A stretch of 64,000 bases of DNA, taken from contig JADCIX010000008.1 in NCBI GenBank assembly GCA_020247545.1, forward strand, positions 1-64,000, given 5' to 3'. Below are positions 29,536 to 37,250 of the stretch, in pieces; the first letter of the stretch is position 1, and the number at the start of each line of letters is the position of its first letter. The position numbers and the translations under genes were made by a program. Source of the DNA: Rhodocyclaceae bacterium (GTDB taxonomy: Bacteria > Pseudomonadota > Gammaproteobacteria > Burkholderiales > Usitatibacteraceae). Under the pieces are notes generated by a model. That model ran no database searches. It was given only the letters and a program-made list of their open reading frames with translations, and was not told the origin of the DNA.

Positions 29536-30336
29536 ATGCACCGCATTGAGAGTGGCTTTAATCCCAACGCCTTCTGGGTGCCCTTGATTACTACCGCCGC
29601 GCTGGCGTTGCTGACCGCGTTGCCTGCTCAATGCCTTGCGTGGGAATGGAGTTGGGGCTGGGGCGGCAGATCGGTCACGGCGTCTGGCAACGTGAAAACC
29701 GAGACACGCGACGTCACCGGCTTCACCGGCATCTCCCTATCGCTTCCGGCGAAGGTCACGATCAAACAAGGTAACAAAGAAGGTCTTACCATTGAGGCTG
29801 ACGACAATTTTTTGCCGTTGATTGAAACCGTGGTTGAGCGCGGACAGTTGCGCATCCGTCCCGTCGAGAAAAACATGCACTTCAAGGGCCGAAGCATGAA
29901 GCTCAATATCACCGTCGATGTGATCAACATCGAATCACTCTCGGTCTCCGGTTCAGGCGATATCATTGCCGATCAACTGAACAGCCCCAAACTCAAGGCG
30001 TCGATTGCGGGCTCCGGCGACGTCAACATCAAGTCACTCACCTCCGATAGTGTCAAAGTGTCGATCGCCGGGTCTGGCGACTTGAATCTCGGTGGCACTG
30101 CCAACGAGCTCGAAGGTTCCATCGCAGGTTCTGGCACGGTCAAGGCCGATCGCCTCAAAGCCAAGACAGTTGTTCTCAAAATTGCCGGTTCCGGTGACGC
30201 CACGGTCTGGGCAACGGACAACATGAAACTCTCCATTGCCGGATCGGGTGACGTGAAGTACTGGGGTGATGCCAAGGTGACGCAGTCTGTCGCAGGTTCG
30301 GGCAGCATCAAGCGACTCGGCACGGCACCAAACTAA
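29536..30336 (+). CDS. DUF2807 head-GIN-type exported protein
   Basis: The 266-residue protein has an N-terminal signal/anchor segment (about 15-36) and a repetitive beta region. From about residue 140 the motif [AS]GSGD or a close variant recurs about every 17-19 residues ('SVSGSGDI', 'SIAGSGDV', 'KIAGSGDA', 'SVAGSGS'), building a right-handed beta-helix as described for the DUF2807 (putative auto-transporter adhesin, head GIN) family. Its exact function is unknown; members are envelope or surface proteins. A GGAG ribosome binding site precedes the ATG. It is monocistronic, with an inverted repeat upstream and a hairpin downstream. Confidence 0.85.
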   Translation: MHRIESGFNPNAFWVPLITTAALALLTALPAQCLAWEWSWGWGGRSVTASGNVKTETRDVTGFTGISLSLPAKVTIKQGNKEGLTIEADDNFLPLIETVVERGQLRIRPVEKNMHFKGRSMKLNITVDVINIESLSVSGSGDIIADQLNSPKLKASIAGSGDVNIKSLTSDSVKVSIAGSGDLNLGGTANELEGSIAGSGTVKADRLKAKTVVLKIAGSGDATVWATDNMKLSIAGSGDVKYWGDAKVTQSVAGSGSIKRLGTAPN

Positions 30337-30381
30337 ACAAACTAGGGATTCAACAAAGAAACAGGCAAAGTCGTTATAGCG

Positions 30382-30417
30382 CGGGTATCTTCAGACAAAA
30401 CGGTCTCAAGATGCCCG
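30382..30417. terminator. Bidirectional terminator-like hairpin between convergent genes
   Basis: CGGGTATCTT (30382-30391) pairs with AAGATGCCCG (30408-30417, one G-U), and an inner AGAC/GTCT pair tightens the loop. It lies between the convergent DUF2807 gene and msrA. T richness is modest on both sides. Confidence 0.6.
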
Positions 30418-30423
30418 TATTTA

Positions 30424-30981
30424 TTAGGTTTTTGACTTCAGCCGGTTCGTAAATTGCTTTCGAAACTTGGATAATTTCGGCGACACCACCGCCATGCAGT
30501 AGCCCTGCTCCGGGTTGCGTGCAAAATAATCTTGGTGGTATTCCTCCGCCTCATAAAACACACCAGCCGGAACCACTTCGGTGACGATTGGCTTCGGCCA
30601 CTGTTGTTCCGCTGTGAGACGCGCGATGGTCTCGCGCGCGAGCCGCTCCTGCTCGTCTGAATGGGTGTATATGCCGGAACGGTACTGTGTGCCAACGTCG
30701 TTACCCTGACGATTTAACGTGGTCGGGTCGTGGATAGAAAAAAATACACCGAGTATCTCGACAAACGAGATGACCGACGGGTCAAAGGTCACTTTCACCA
30801 CCTCGGCATGGCCAGTATCCCCGCCACAGACCTGTCTGTAGGTGGGATTTACGACCCGACCGTTGCAGTATCCCGACACGACGTCAGTGACACCTTGCAG
30901 ATCATCAAAAACCGCCTCGAGGCACCAGAAACAACCACCGCCGAGAGTGACAACTTGCAACGAATTTTTTATATCTATCAC
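30424..30981 (-). CDS. msrA: Peptide methionine sulfoxide reductase A
   Basis: MsrA reduces methionine-S-sulfoxide in proteins using thioredoxin. The 185-residue product has the active-site 'LGGGCFWCLEAVFDDLQGV' with catalytic Cys17, 'VVSGYCNGRVVNPTYRQVC' and 'GHAEVVKVTFDP'. No signal peptide is seen, so it is cytoplasmic. Its start overlaps the stop of the DUF3047 gene by 4 bp, making a sodB-DUF3047-msrA run that looks like an oxidative-stress operon. Confidence 0.95.
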   Translation of the reverse strand: MIDIKNSLQVVTLGGGCFWCLEAVFDDLQGVTDVVSGYCNGRVVNPTYRQVCGGDTGHAEVVKVTFDPSVISFVEILGVFFSIHDPTTLNRQGNDVGTQYRSGIYTHSDEQERLARETIARLTAEQQWPKPIVTEVVPAGVFYEAEEYHQDYFARNPEQGYCMAVVSPKLSKFRKQFTNRLKSKT

Positions 30982-31781
30982 TTGGCATCTTTCTTCAAGG
31001 ATTTCGGACTGAAGTGGATGTCACCATAGTAGGCGACCGCCACCTCACCTGTATTGTCGGTGTCAGTCATGATGCCTAACGAGAGAATGCGGCCGGGTTT
31101 TTCGCCAAACGCACGTTCGAAGTCGCGCGCGATGTTGCGCTCGTAATCCAGCCATCGACCGATACGTGCCGCCCCCGACTCCACCACCATCATCTTGACG
31201 CGGGTGGTATGTACACTTTCGATGATCTCATCGACCGGAACTTTGTTTTCCCAGATGTACATGAGTGTGGCGTAAGGCAGTGCCTCACCGGTCAGCGCCT
31301 TTACACGCGCAGATACTGCGCGATCTTCAATATCCAGTTTGTTGGCGTCGCCGCCAAAGGTAACAATCACCCGCACAGGAGAATCTTCGGCGTGACGCCG
31401 CGCATTGTCTGCGGAAGCGATCAAGGCTGGCACATTCCACCGCCACTGAATCCACGGCATTGCCGCAGGATCAACGTTCAGGCGTTTGCCAACTCCGGAA
31501 GCCGATTGCTCAGCACGTGCTTCGATGACCGTGACGCCAGTCGGGTCGGCGACAAGTCGATAAACCGTATCACGCTTGAAACGGGAAAGTTGCTTGAGGC
31601 CCCAGCCGACGGGTAACGGCCCTTCTGCTTTGGCGGTGGAGAACGGCGTGACACTGGTACGCGGCGCTTCCTGTCCCGTCGGTCGCGTCGCACAACCTGT
31701 CATGCCCGCGACAACGGCTATCGAAACAACAACGGCCAACGCGCGAAGACACGTTGGCCGCATGTTCATGCTGCCTGCCAT
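30978..31781 (-). CDS. DUF3047 lipoprotein
   Basis: The product has a lipoprotein signal ('VVAGMTGCATRP', Cys about residue 29 from this start) and a DUF3047-type domain with 'RLVADPTGVTVIEARAEQS', 'IQWRWNVP' and 'GEALPYATLMYIWENKVP'. The molecular role of DUF3047 is not known to me. The frame is open to 31823, which would overlap sodB; ATG 31781, 17 bp after the sodB stop, is preferred, and ATG 31769 (267 versus 263 residues) is equally possible. Its position between sodB and msrA hints at a link with oxidative stress, by context only. Confidence 0.8.
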   Translation of the reverse strand: MAGSMNMRPTCLRALAVVVSIAVVAGMTGCATRPTGQEAPRTSVTPFSTAKAEGPLPVGWGLKQLSRFKRDTVYRLVADPTGVTVIEARAEQSASGVGKRLNVDPAAMPWIQWRWNVPALIASADNARRHAEDSPVRVIVTFGGDANKLDIEDRAVSARVKALTGEALPYATLMYIWENKVPVDEIIESVHTTRVKMMVVESGAARIGRWLDYERNIARDFERAFGEKPGRILSLGIMTDTDNTGEVAVAYYGDIHFSPKSLKKDAK

Positions 31782-31797
31782 CGAGTTACTTGGCGAC

Positions 31798-32394
31798 TTA
31801 TTTGGCAAAATTCGCCGCAACAAAGTCCCAGTTCACAATCGACCAAAACCCTTTCAAGTAGTTCGGGCGGCTATTGCGATAGTCGATGTAGTACGCATGC
31901 TCCCAGACGTCACAAGTCAGCAACGGGGTCATACCTTGCGTGAGAGGCGTGGCGGCGTTGCTGGTAGATTCCAGCGACAACGAACCATCGGCTTTTTTGC
32001 ACAGCCACGCCCAACCCGAGCCGAAGGTAGCAGCGGCCTTGGCATCGAACTGCTTTTGGAATTCTTCAAACGAACCAAACTGTTTGTCGATCGCCGCAGC
32101 CAGCGCGCCGCTGGGCTTACCGCCGCCGCCCTTTGCAGCTGGCTTGAAGCCAAGAAAATAGAAATCGTGGTTCCAGATTTGCGCGGCGTTATTGAAGATT
32201 GGGCCGGCGGGCGCTTTTTTGACAACATCTTCCAAGGTGAGGTTTTCAAACTCTGTGCCCTTGGCGAGATTGTTCAGGTTGGTCACGTAGGTCAAATGGT
32301 GTTTGCCATAGTGGAAATCGATCGTTTCGGCAGAAACATGGGGTGCCAGTGCATCTCTAGCGTAAGGGAGTGAAACTTGGGCGAATACAGTCAT
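31798..32394 (-). CDS. sodB: Superoxide dismutase (Fe type)
   Basis: SodB dismutates superoxide in the cytoplasm. The 198-residue product starts like other bacterial Fe-SODs ('[20 protein letters not shown]') and carries the metal ligands in '[11 protein letters not shown]', '[13 protein letters not shown]' and '[13 protein letters not shown]'. The '[13 protein letters not shown]' loop and 'FGSGWAWL' are also typical; the Ala-Ala-Gln in 'NNAAQIWNH' favours iron. A GGAG ribosome binding site is 5 bp before the ATG. It heads the sodB-DUF3047-msrA run. Confidence 0.95.
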   Translation of the reverse strand: MTVFAQVSLPYARDALAPHVSAETIDFHYGKHHLTYVTNLNNLAKGTEFENLTLEDVVKKAPAGPIFNNAAQIWNHDFYFLGFKPAAKGGGGKPSGALAAAIDKQFGSFEEFQKQFDAKAAATFGSGWAWLCKKADGSLSLESTSNAATPLTQGMTPLLTCDVWEHAYYIDYRNSRPNYLKGFWSIVNWDFVAANFAK

Positions 32395-32534
32395 GGAGGC
32401 TCCAGATACAGGGGGACAAAGAAAGGTACTACAGCAACAAAGCTCTATTTTGGCAGAGCCTGGGTACTTGCGCCTGTCTGTTAGACAGCAATGCGGTCAA
32501 CAACACAAGAGCAGCGGGAACATCGCCAGGAATC
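32395..32534. other. Upstream region of sodB
   Basis: This stretch holds the sodB upstream region and no gene I can support. It belongs to a 545-bp gene-poor interval (32395-32939) that also contains a decayed transposase and a strong terminator. Confidence 0.5.
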
Positions 32535-32789
32535 GAGGAACGAAACTGTTTGCTCCGCTCCGACGGGAACGCGAGTTTCTGTCCTATCGCGCACGTACAG
32601 ATTTCCCGCGCGGAAAAGTGAGCGATAGGCCGCCTGCTGGACGTTATCGGCACGGCCTGGCAACAGATAGAGGGGATGCGGCGTGAGCCTTGCATCGGCT
32701 TGACCAAGCGCATTGGCGTGGTAGCTCGTTCGGCGATAGTGGGCGGGGTCTTCTACCATCGCCATACGATTCGATATCCGCTTCGGGTA
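32535..32789 (-). pseudogene. Decayed REP-associated tyrosine transposase (C-terminal part)
   Basis: A minus-strand frame encodes 'MVEDPAHYRRTSYHANALGQ' followed by 'LTPHPLYLL' and 'QQAAYRSLFRA'. This is the hallmark C-terminal stretch of IS200/IS605-like, REP-associated Y1 transposases (usual form: NPVRA-MVEDPADYRWSSY, then TPHPLYLALG, then AAYRALF). The N-terminal half with the catalytic His-x-His and Tyr is missing, and the residues around 'YPKRISNRMA' have lost the 'Y-ELNPVRA' pattern. The fragment is therefore dead, and the rest of the open frame (to 32873 and to 32481) is probably not native. Such genes are normally single-copy housekeepers of REP repeats rather than insertion sequences. 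Confidence 0.75.
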
Positions 32790-32890
32790 ATTCGCAGGGG
32801 CATTGCGCTGGGTCATGAGTAGAGTATCGGCTCTAGGTAGCGCAAGGTAGACTTTCCGGGCATTGAATGCCACACATAATCAGGACACGC

Positions 32891-32924
32891 AGCAAAAAAC
32901 CCGCTGTCAAGCGGGTTTTTTGCT
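32891..32924 (-). terminator. Strong terminator of the cytochrome c genes
   Basis: A perfect 14-bp stem (AGCAAAAAACCCGC and GCGGGTTTTTTGCT) with loop TGTCAA lies 15 bp after the stop of the second cytochrome gene. The A/T tracts in both arms allow it to work in both directions. Confidence 0.9.
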
Positions 32925-32939
32925 GGGCTCGGAGAGCGG

Positions 32940-33266
32940 TTAGTACTTGTACTGTAGCGGCGATTTCTCGGAGGCAAAGTATGCTGCCAGATCGCGAATG
33001 TCTTGCGGCGAGAGTGCGGCGCTAAAGCCAACCATCAGCGCGTTCTTACGCTTACCGGACTTGTATTGATTCAGCGCCGCAGCCAAGTAGTCTGCGTGTT
33101 GGCCGGCCAAGATTGGGTACTCCGGTAGAACAGGTTTCGCGCCACCTTCGCCGTGACACGCCTTGCAGGTCTCCGCCTTTCTCTTACCTTCTTCAATGTT
33201 GCCCTTGGCGACTGCCAGAGCAGGAGCACATGCTAGGACGAGTGCGAACAAAAGTTTGGACTTCAT
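32940..33266 (-). CDS. Periplasmic monohaem cytochrome c
   Basis: The 108-residue product has a signal peptide (about 1-20, 'PALAVAKG') and one haem site 'CKACH' near residue 34, followed by 'PVLPEYPILAGQHADYLAAA' and 'MVGFSAALSPQDIRDLAAYF', which supplies the distal Met. It is a class I cytochrome resembling one half of cytochrome c4. It follows a second, similar cytochrome gene by 3 bp and ends at a strong terminator. The electron partners are not evident from the neighbours. Confidence 0.92.
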   Translation of the reverse strand: MKSKLLFALVLACAPALAVAKGNIEEGKRKAETCKACHGEGGAKPVLPEYPILAGQHADYLAAALNQYKSGKRKNALMVGFSAALSPQDIRDLAAYFASEKSPLQYKY

Positions 33267-33269
33267 GCG

Positions 33270-33647
33270 TTATTTCCCCAATGCGCCGGATTGCGCGCCA
33301 GATTGTGCGTAATAGGCTGCGATATCAAGGATCTCTTTTTCGGTGAGGGACGACGCAAGCGCCTTCATCGTCGAGTTGTATCTCTCGCCGCTACGATAAC
33401 CGCGGAGCGCTGCAACGATATAGGCTTCGTTCTGGTTGCCGATTTTGGGGACACTGTAAACCTCGGGAAAGGCAGTTTTTGTACCGGGTATGCCGTGGCA
33501 ACCCGAGCAAATCGCGACGGCCTTTTGGCGACCTGCAGCCGGATCACCTTTTGCAGGAGAGGCAGGCGTTTGTGCCTGCGCCTGCACGATGGCACTCGAC
33601 ACAAATACGCCTAGGGCCAAAATCAGCGTGGAGTTAAATTTATTCAT
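33270..33647 (-). CDS. Periplasmic monohaem cytochrome c
   Basis: The 125-residue product has a signal peptide (about 1-25, ending 'IVQAQA') and a haem site 'CSGCH', then 'FPEVYSVPKIGNQNEAYIVA' and a distal Met in 'MKALASSLTEKEILDIAAYY'. It is a close architectural match to the cytochrome encoded 3 bp downstream. The frame is open to 33800, but the ATG at 33647 gives a proper signal peptide. The two genes look like the two domains of cytochrome c4 made as separate proteins. Confidence 0.9.
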   Translation of the reverse strand: MNKFNSTLILALGVFVSSAIVQAQAQTPASPAKGDPAAGRQKAVAICSGCHGIPGTKTAFPEVYSVPKIGNQNEAYIVAALRGYRSGERYNSTMKALASSLTEKEILDIAAYYAQSGAQSGALGK

Positions 33648-33813
33648 GAGTTCGACTGGACTGTCGCAAAGTTGAATCGAGAAACAAGGGCCTAAGCCAA
33701 GCGCCGACAAAAACACGATTATCGAGGCCAAGACGATAAAAATTATAGCATGCGGGTGCCGCGCTGGGACCCGCGCAACACGATCACTGCTACAAAGCAA
33801 ACGCGTTTTCCGC

Positions 33814-34563
33814 TCAGTTCACAGTCTTGGCAGAGTGGCGCAAATTCGCCCACACCGCCTTACCTCCCGAGGCCTTTTGCAGGCCCTCAACCATGACGTG
33901 GTGCGCGGCGATTTCGTAGGCGCTAGCGCGAAGCACTCGCAAATTGGCTGGCCTGACGAGTGCCGTGCCGATCAATTTTTTGGTAGATGTATTGTGACTC
34001 GCCCCCAATCCGATATCGAGACTGTCTTGCCCGCGGGTCAATGCGAGGTACACCTCGGCCAACAGTTGGGTATCGACGCGCGCGCCGTGCAACGTACGGG
34101 CACTTTTGTCGATTTCAAAACGCTCACAAAGTGCATCGAGCGAATTCTTCTTACCGGGGAACTGCTCGCGAGCCATCTTCCACGTATCGGTGATCACGCG
34201 CGTCTTGCCGGTGGTTACGTCCGGTCCATCGATCGGCGCACGCCCGGCCCGCTTGAGCTCCGCATTCAAAAATCCGACATCAAAAGCCGCGTTATGGATG
34301 ACAATCTCACCAACATCGATATAGCGTAAAAAGTCGTCAACGATGTCGGCAAAACGCGGTTTGTCAGCGAGAAGCTCTAGCGACAACCCGTGGATGTTCT
34401 GTGCTGCGGCGTCAATTTCGCGCTCGGGATTGAGATAGGTGTGGAAATTGTTTTCCGTAAAACGTCGGTCGATCATCTCCACGCAGGCGATCTCAATAAT
34501 GCGATGCCCCTGTGGCACCTCCAATCCGGTCGTTTCAGTATCGAGAAAAATAAGTCGTGACAT
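33814..34563 (-). CDS. dnaQ: DNA polymerase III epsilon subunit (3'-5' exonuclease)
   Basis: DnaQ proofreads in the polymerase III core. The 249-residue product has the DEDDh exonuclease motifs: Exo I 'FLDTETTGL', Exo II 'VIHNAAFDVGFLNAEL' and Exo III 'HGARVDTQLLAEVYLAL'. The C-terminal tail that binds the alpha subunit is present as a variable region. The ribosome binding site is AGGAAA. It lies downstream of rnhA on the same strand, with a 26-bp gap, the common proteobacterial rnhA-dnaQ arrangement. Confidence 0.95.
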   Translation of the reverse strand: MSRLIFLDTETTGLEVPQGHRIIEIACVEMIDRRFTENNFHTYLNPEREIDAAAQNIHGLSLELLADKPRFADIVDDFLRYIDVGEIVIHNAAFDVGFLNAELKRAGRAPIDGPDVTTGKTRVITDTWKMAREQFPGKKNSLDALCERFEIDKSARTLHGARVDTQLLAEVYLALTRGQDSLDIGLGASHNTSTKKLIGTALVRPANLRVLRASAYEIAAHHVMVEGLQKASGGKAVWANLRHSAKTVN

Positions 34564-34589
34564 GTGTTTTCCTAAACTCGAAATATTGA

Positions 34590-35057
34590 TTAGCCGACCA
34601 CCGAGCCTCGAGCCGCCGCTTCGACACCACGATTCGCCAGCACGTCGGCGCGCTCGTTACCCTCGTTGCCCGCATGGCCTTTGACCCAGCGAAATTCAAT
34701 CTGGTGTTTTGCCACCAGTTCATCGAGTTGACGCCAGAGGTCGTCATTCTTCACGGGCTTCTTGTCCGAAGTCCGCCAGCCGTTACGTTTCCAGCCGTGG
34801 ATCCACTCGGAGATACCCTTTTGCACATAGGAGGAGTCGGTATAGACCACGACCTCGCACTCGCGCGTGAGCAGACGCAGCGCTTCGATTACGCCGCGTA
34901 ACTCCATGCGGTTATTGGTCGTCACGGGCTCGCCGCCGAAGATTTCTTTCTCCGTCGCGCCAAACCGCAATAACGCCCCCCAGCCGCCGGTGCCGGGATT
35001 GCCTTTACACGCGCCATCGGCATAGATGACCACTTGGTGGGCTGAGTTTTGCACCAC
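34590..35057 (-). CDS. rnhA: Ribonuclease HI
   Basis: RNase HI cuts RNA in RNA-DNA hybrids. The 155-residue product has the catalytic carboxylates in '[16 protein letters not shown]', '[13 protein letters not shown]', '[12 protein letters not shown]' and '[16 protein letters not shown]', with 'WVKGH' typical of the family. It overlaps the methyltransferase gene by one base and precedes dnaQ. Confidence 0.96.
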   Translation of the reverse strand: MVQNSAHQVVIYADGACKGNPGTGGWGALLRFGATEKEIFGGEPVTTNNRMELRGVIEALRLLTRECEVVVYTDSSYVQKGISEWIHGWKRNGWRTSDKKPVKNDDLWRQLDELVAKHQIEFRWVKGHAGNEGNERADVLANRGVEAAARGSVVG

Positions 35058-35800
35058 TACTTGATCACACGCAGATGGCCGCTGGCACGATTCGCCGCGG
35101 CCGCGTACTTGCGCTCCTGCTTCACACGGTCACTCCACTTCGGCGCAATCAGCCGCATGCCTTGGACACGCTTCACCGCTTCGAGCATATAGACGCCACC
35201 AGCCACTCCCCACCAACGGTCGCCGATGGTGTCGAGGAAACCCAACCGCCGCTGCCATTTTTCGCTGGCAACCGGCGGAATGTAACAAGCCAGACGACCA
35301 CCTGCGGGTTCGAAGCTGAGCAGCTGCAACCAGTCCTTCATCCGCACCAATGACACAAACTGGCCAGACCAAGGCGCGCCCGTCGATGACCAACCACGTC
35401 GGACACCATACAAACTCCACGGATTAAACCCCACGATCAAGATACGCCCCTCGGGACGCATCACACGATCCACTTCGCGCAGGACCAGGTGTGGGTTGGC
35501 GTCGAACTCAAGTGTGTGTGGCAGCAGGCATAAGTCAATTGAATGTTCGTCAAAGGGCAACTCATGAAAATGCGCATGGACCGTTGCCGTTTTCTCACTC
35601 ACATCCGGCGTCACCCTGTGCAAATGCGTAATTCGTGATTCACGCAAGAGATCAAACTCCGTGAGCCCCAACTGTATGGCGTGATAACCAAAGATGTCGG
35701 GAGTGGTTGCATCCAGCCATTCACGTTGACGTTGCAACGTGTAAGCGCCTAACGGCGACCTGAGCCACTCGGCTAAACTGTAGACTTGGTGCGATTCCAT
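35057..35800 (-). CDS. SAM-dependent methyltransferase (class I)
   Basis: The 247-residue protein is a methyltransferase-11-type enzyme usually found beside rnhA and gloB in betaproteobacteria. The SAM-fold regions are '[20 protein letters not shown]', '[20 protein letters not shown]' and '[13 protein letters not shown]'. The glycine-rich motif I is degenerate, which is common in this conserved group. The substrate is unknown to me. ATG 35800 is chosen (a TTG lies just before it); TAAAAT sits exactly 6 bp upstream and no ribosome binding site is visible, so a leaderless message is possible. It is divergent from gloB with under 40 bp between starts. Confidence 0.82.
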   Translation of the reverse strand: MESHQVYSLAEWLRSPLGAYTLQRQREWLDATTPDIFGYHAIQLGLTEFDLLRESRITHLHRVTPDVSEKTATVHAHFHELPFDEHSIDLCLLPHTLEFDANPHLVLREVDRVMRPEGRILIVGFNPWSLYGVRRGWSSTGAPWSGQFVSLVRMKDWLQLLSFEPAGGRLACYIPPVASEKWQRRLGFLDTIGDRWWGVAGGVYMLEAVKRVQGMRLIAPKWSDRVKQERKYAAAANRASGHLRVIK

Positions 35801-35806
35801 CAAAAA

Positions 35807-35812
35807 ATTTTA
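35807..35812 (-). promoter_or_regulatory. Candidate -10 box of the methyltransferase operon
   Basis: TAAAAT on the minus strand is separated from the ATG at 35800 by 6 bp (TTTTTG), so transcription should begin at or next to the start codon. No clear -35 hexamer was found. Confidence 0.45.
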
Positions 35813-35837
35813 CCCCAACCCATTGAACTGAACGGCA

Positions 35838-36626
35838 ATGCTCAACGTTTTTCCCGTCCCTGCCTTCAAGGACAACTATTTTTGGGTGATTGATGACGGC
35901 CGATTTGCATTGGTGGTCGATCCCGGCGACGCTACACCCGTCATTGCCTATTTGGCGCAGAAGTCGCTCACGTTAGCCGTGATCCTCATCACCCACCATC
36001 ACGCCGACCACGTCGGCGGCATCGGCGGGCTGCTCGACTGGTGTGATGACCGCAAAATTTTTGTCTACGGCCCTGCCAGCGAAAACATTCCGCACTGCAC
36101 CCATAAACTTGACGACGGCGCGACAGTTAACATCATCTCCCCCGCCCTTTCCCTACAGGTGATTGATGTCCCCGGTCATACCGCCGGCCACATTGCGTAT
36201 CACGCGGAAAGTCAGGGTTGGCTATTCTGCGGTGACACGTTGTTCGCCGGCGGTTGCGGGCGGCTGTTCGAAGGCACCGCCGCACAGATGCGCGCCTCTC
36301 TCGGCAAACTAGCCGCCTTGCCGGCTGAGACAAACGTGTTTTGCGCCCACGAATACACTCTCGCCAATCTACTATTTGCCTGCGCAGTTGAGCCCAATAA
36401 TGCCGCGCTACGCAGCCGCGTAGAACGCGATACGGCAACGCGAGAGCGCGGCGAACCGACTGTGCCGTCAACCATTGCCTTAGAGAGGGCAACCAATCCC
36501 TTCCTCCGCTGGGACGAGGCAGAGGTCAAACTCGCCGCGGCGCGGGCGTCTTCGGGCACATTTGGCCCAAACGCACCGGCGGATCTTGTGTTTGCCACCA
36601 TCCGCGAGTGGAAAGATAACTTCTAA
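35838..36626 (+). CDS. gloB: Hydroxyacylglutathione hydrolase (glyoxalase II)
   Basis: GloB hydrolyses S-lactoylglutathione in methylglyoxal detoxification. The 262-residue metallo-beta-lactamase-fold enzyme carries the binuclear metal motif 'ILITHHHADHVGG', 'DVPGHTAGHIAYH', 'FCGDTLFAGGCGRLFEG' and 'VFCAHEYTLANL', plus the C-terminal substrate-binding domain with 'RWDEAEV'. Length is normal. It starts 37 bp from the divergent methyltransferase gene and is followed by a GNAT gene after 11 bp. Confidence 0.95.
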   Translation: MLNVFPVPAFKDNYFWVIDDGRFALVVDPGDATPVIAYLAQKSLTLAVILITHHHADHVGGIGGLLDWCDDRKIFVYGPASENIPHCTHKLDDGATVNIISPALSLQVIDVPGHTAGHIAYHAESQGWLFCGDTLFAGGCGRLFEGTAAQMRASLGKLAALPAETNVFCAHEYTLANLLFACAVEPNNAALRSRVERDTATRERGEPTVPSTIALERATNPFLRWDEAEVKLAAARASSGTFGPNAPADLVFATIREWKDNF

Positions 36627-36637
36627 CAGGACTATTT

Positions 36638-37141
36638 ATGCCGCTCAGCACCCGCGATATTCGCCTCGCCCAACCGGACGACATCGAGACCATCTTTCAT
36701 CTGATCCAACAACTCGCTATCTACGAAAAACTCGAATACATGGTCAGCGGCAATCCGGCGATGCTGCACGATGCGCTGTTTGGTAGCCGGCCATGTTGTG
36801 AATGTGTGTTGACCGCAGATATGGGCAAAACGGTCGGCTTCGCCCTCTACTTCACAACGTTCTCAACGTTCTTGTGCAAAAGCGGCCTGTATCTGGAGGA
36901 CCTGTTTGTCATCCCAGAAGCGCGCGGGCGCGGCCACGGTAAGGCGCTGCTGATTTACCTTGCGCAATTAGCACAGCAGCGCGGCTGTGGGCGTTTCGAG
37001 TGGCGCGTGCTCGACTGGAACAAACCGTCGATTGATTTTTATCGCTCGCTAGGCGCGTCAATCATGCCCGAGTGGCATTTGGTGCGGATGACGGACAATG
37101 AAATTGCCAAGCTGGCGGCTGAAGCGATTTCGCTCCGGTAG
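36638..37141 (+). CDS. GNAT-family N-acetyltransferase
   Basis: The 167-residue protein has the acetyl-CoA binding motif 'VIPEARGRGHGKALLIYLAQ' and 'FEWRVLDWNKPSIDFYRSLG', typical of small-molecule GNATs of the diamine/spermidine acetyltransferase-like group. The N-terminus 'STRDIRLAQPDDIETIFHLI' also fits. The substrate is not known. It is probably co-transcribed with gloB. Confidence 0.88.
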   Translation: MPLSTRDIRLAQPDDIETIFHLIQQLAIYEKLEYMVSGNPAMLHDALFGSRPCCECVLTADMGKTVGFALYFTTFSTFLCKSGLYLEDLFVIPEARGRGHGKALLIYLAQLAQQRGCGRFEWRVLDWNKPSIDFYRSLGASIMPEWHLVRMTDNEIAKLAAEAISLR

Positions 37142-37238
37142 CGGTTCTAGGCGCGGCTACAAGAAGACCGAAGTAGATCGCTGAACGACCCGCCAATGCG
37201 ACGCGGAATTTTCCCGGGCCGACCTGAGGTTGCAACGT

Positions 37239-37244
37239 TATAAT
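37239..37244 (+). promoter_or_regulatory. Candidate -10 box of mltD
   Basis: A consensus TATAAT ends 6 bp before the ATG at 37251, so the transcript would start at or next to the start codon. A good -35 hexamer is not visible. Confidence 0.55.
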
Positions 37245-37250
37245 CACCGC

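Noticed and set aside
31576-32373. 265-codon plus-strand frame
   Set aside because: Antisense shadow of sodB and the DUF3047 gene.
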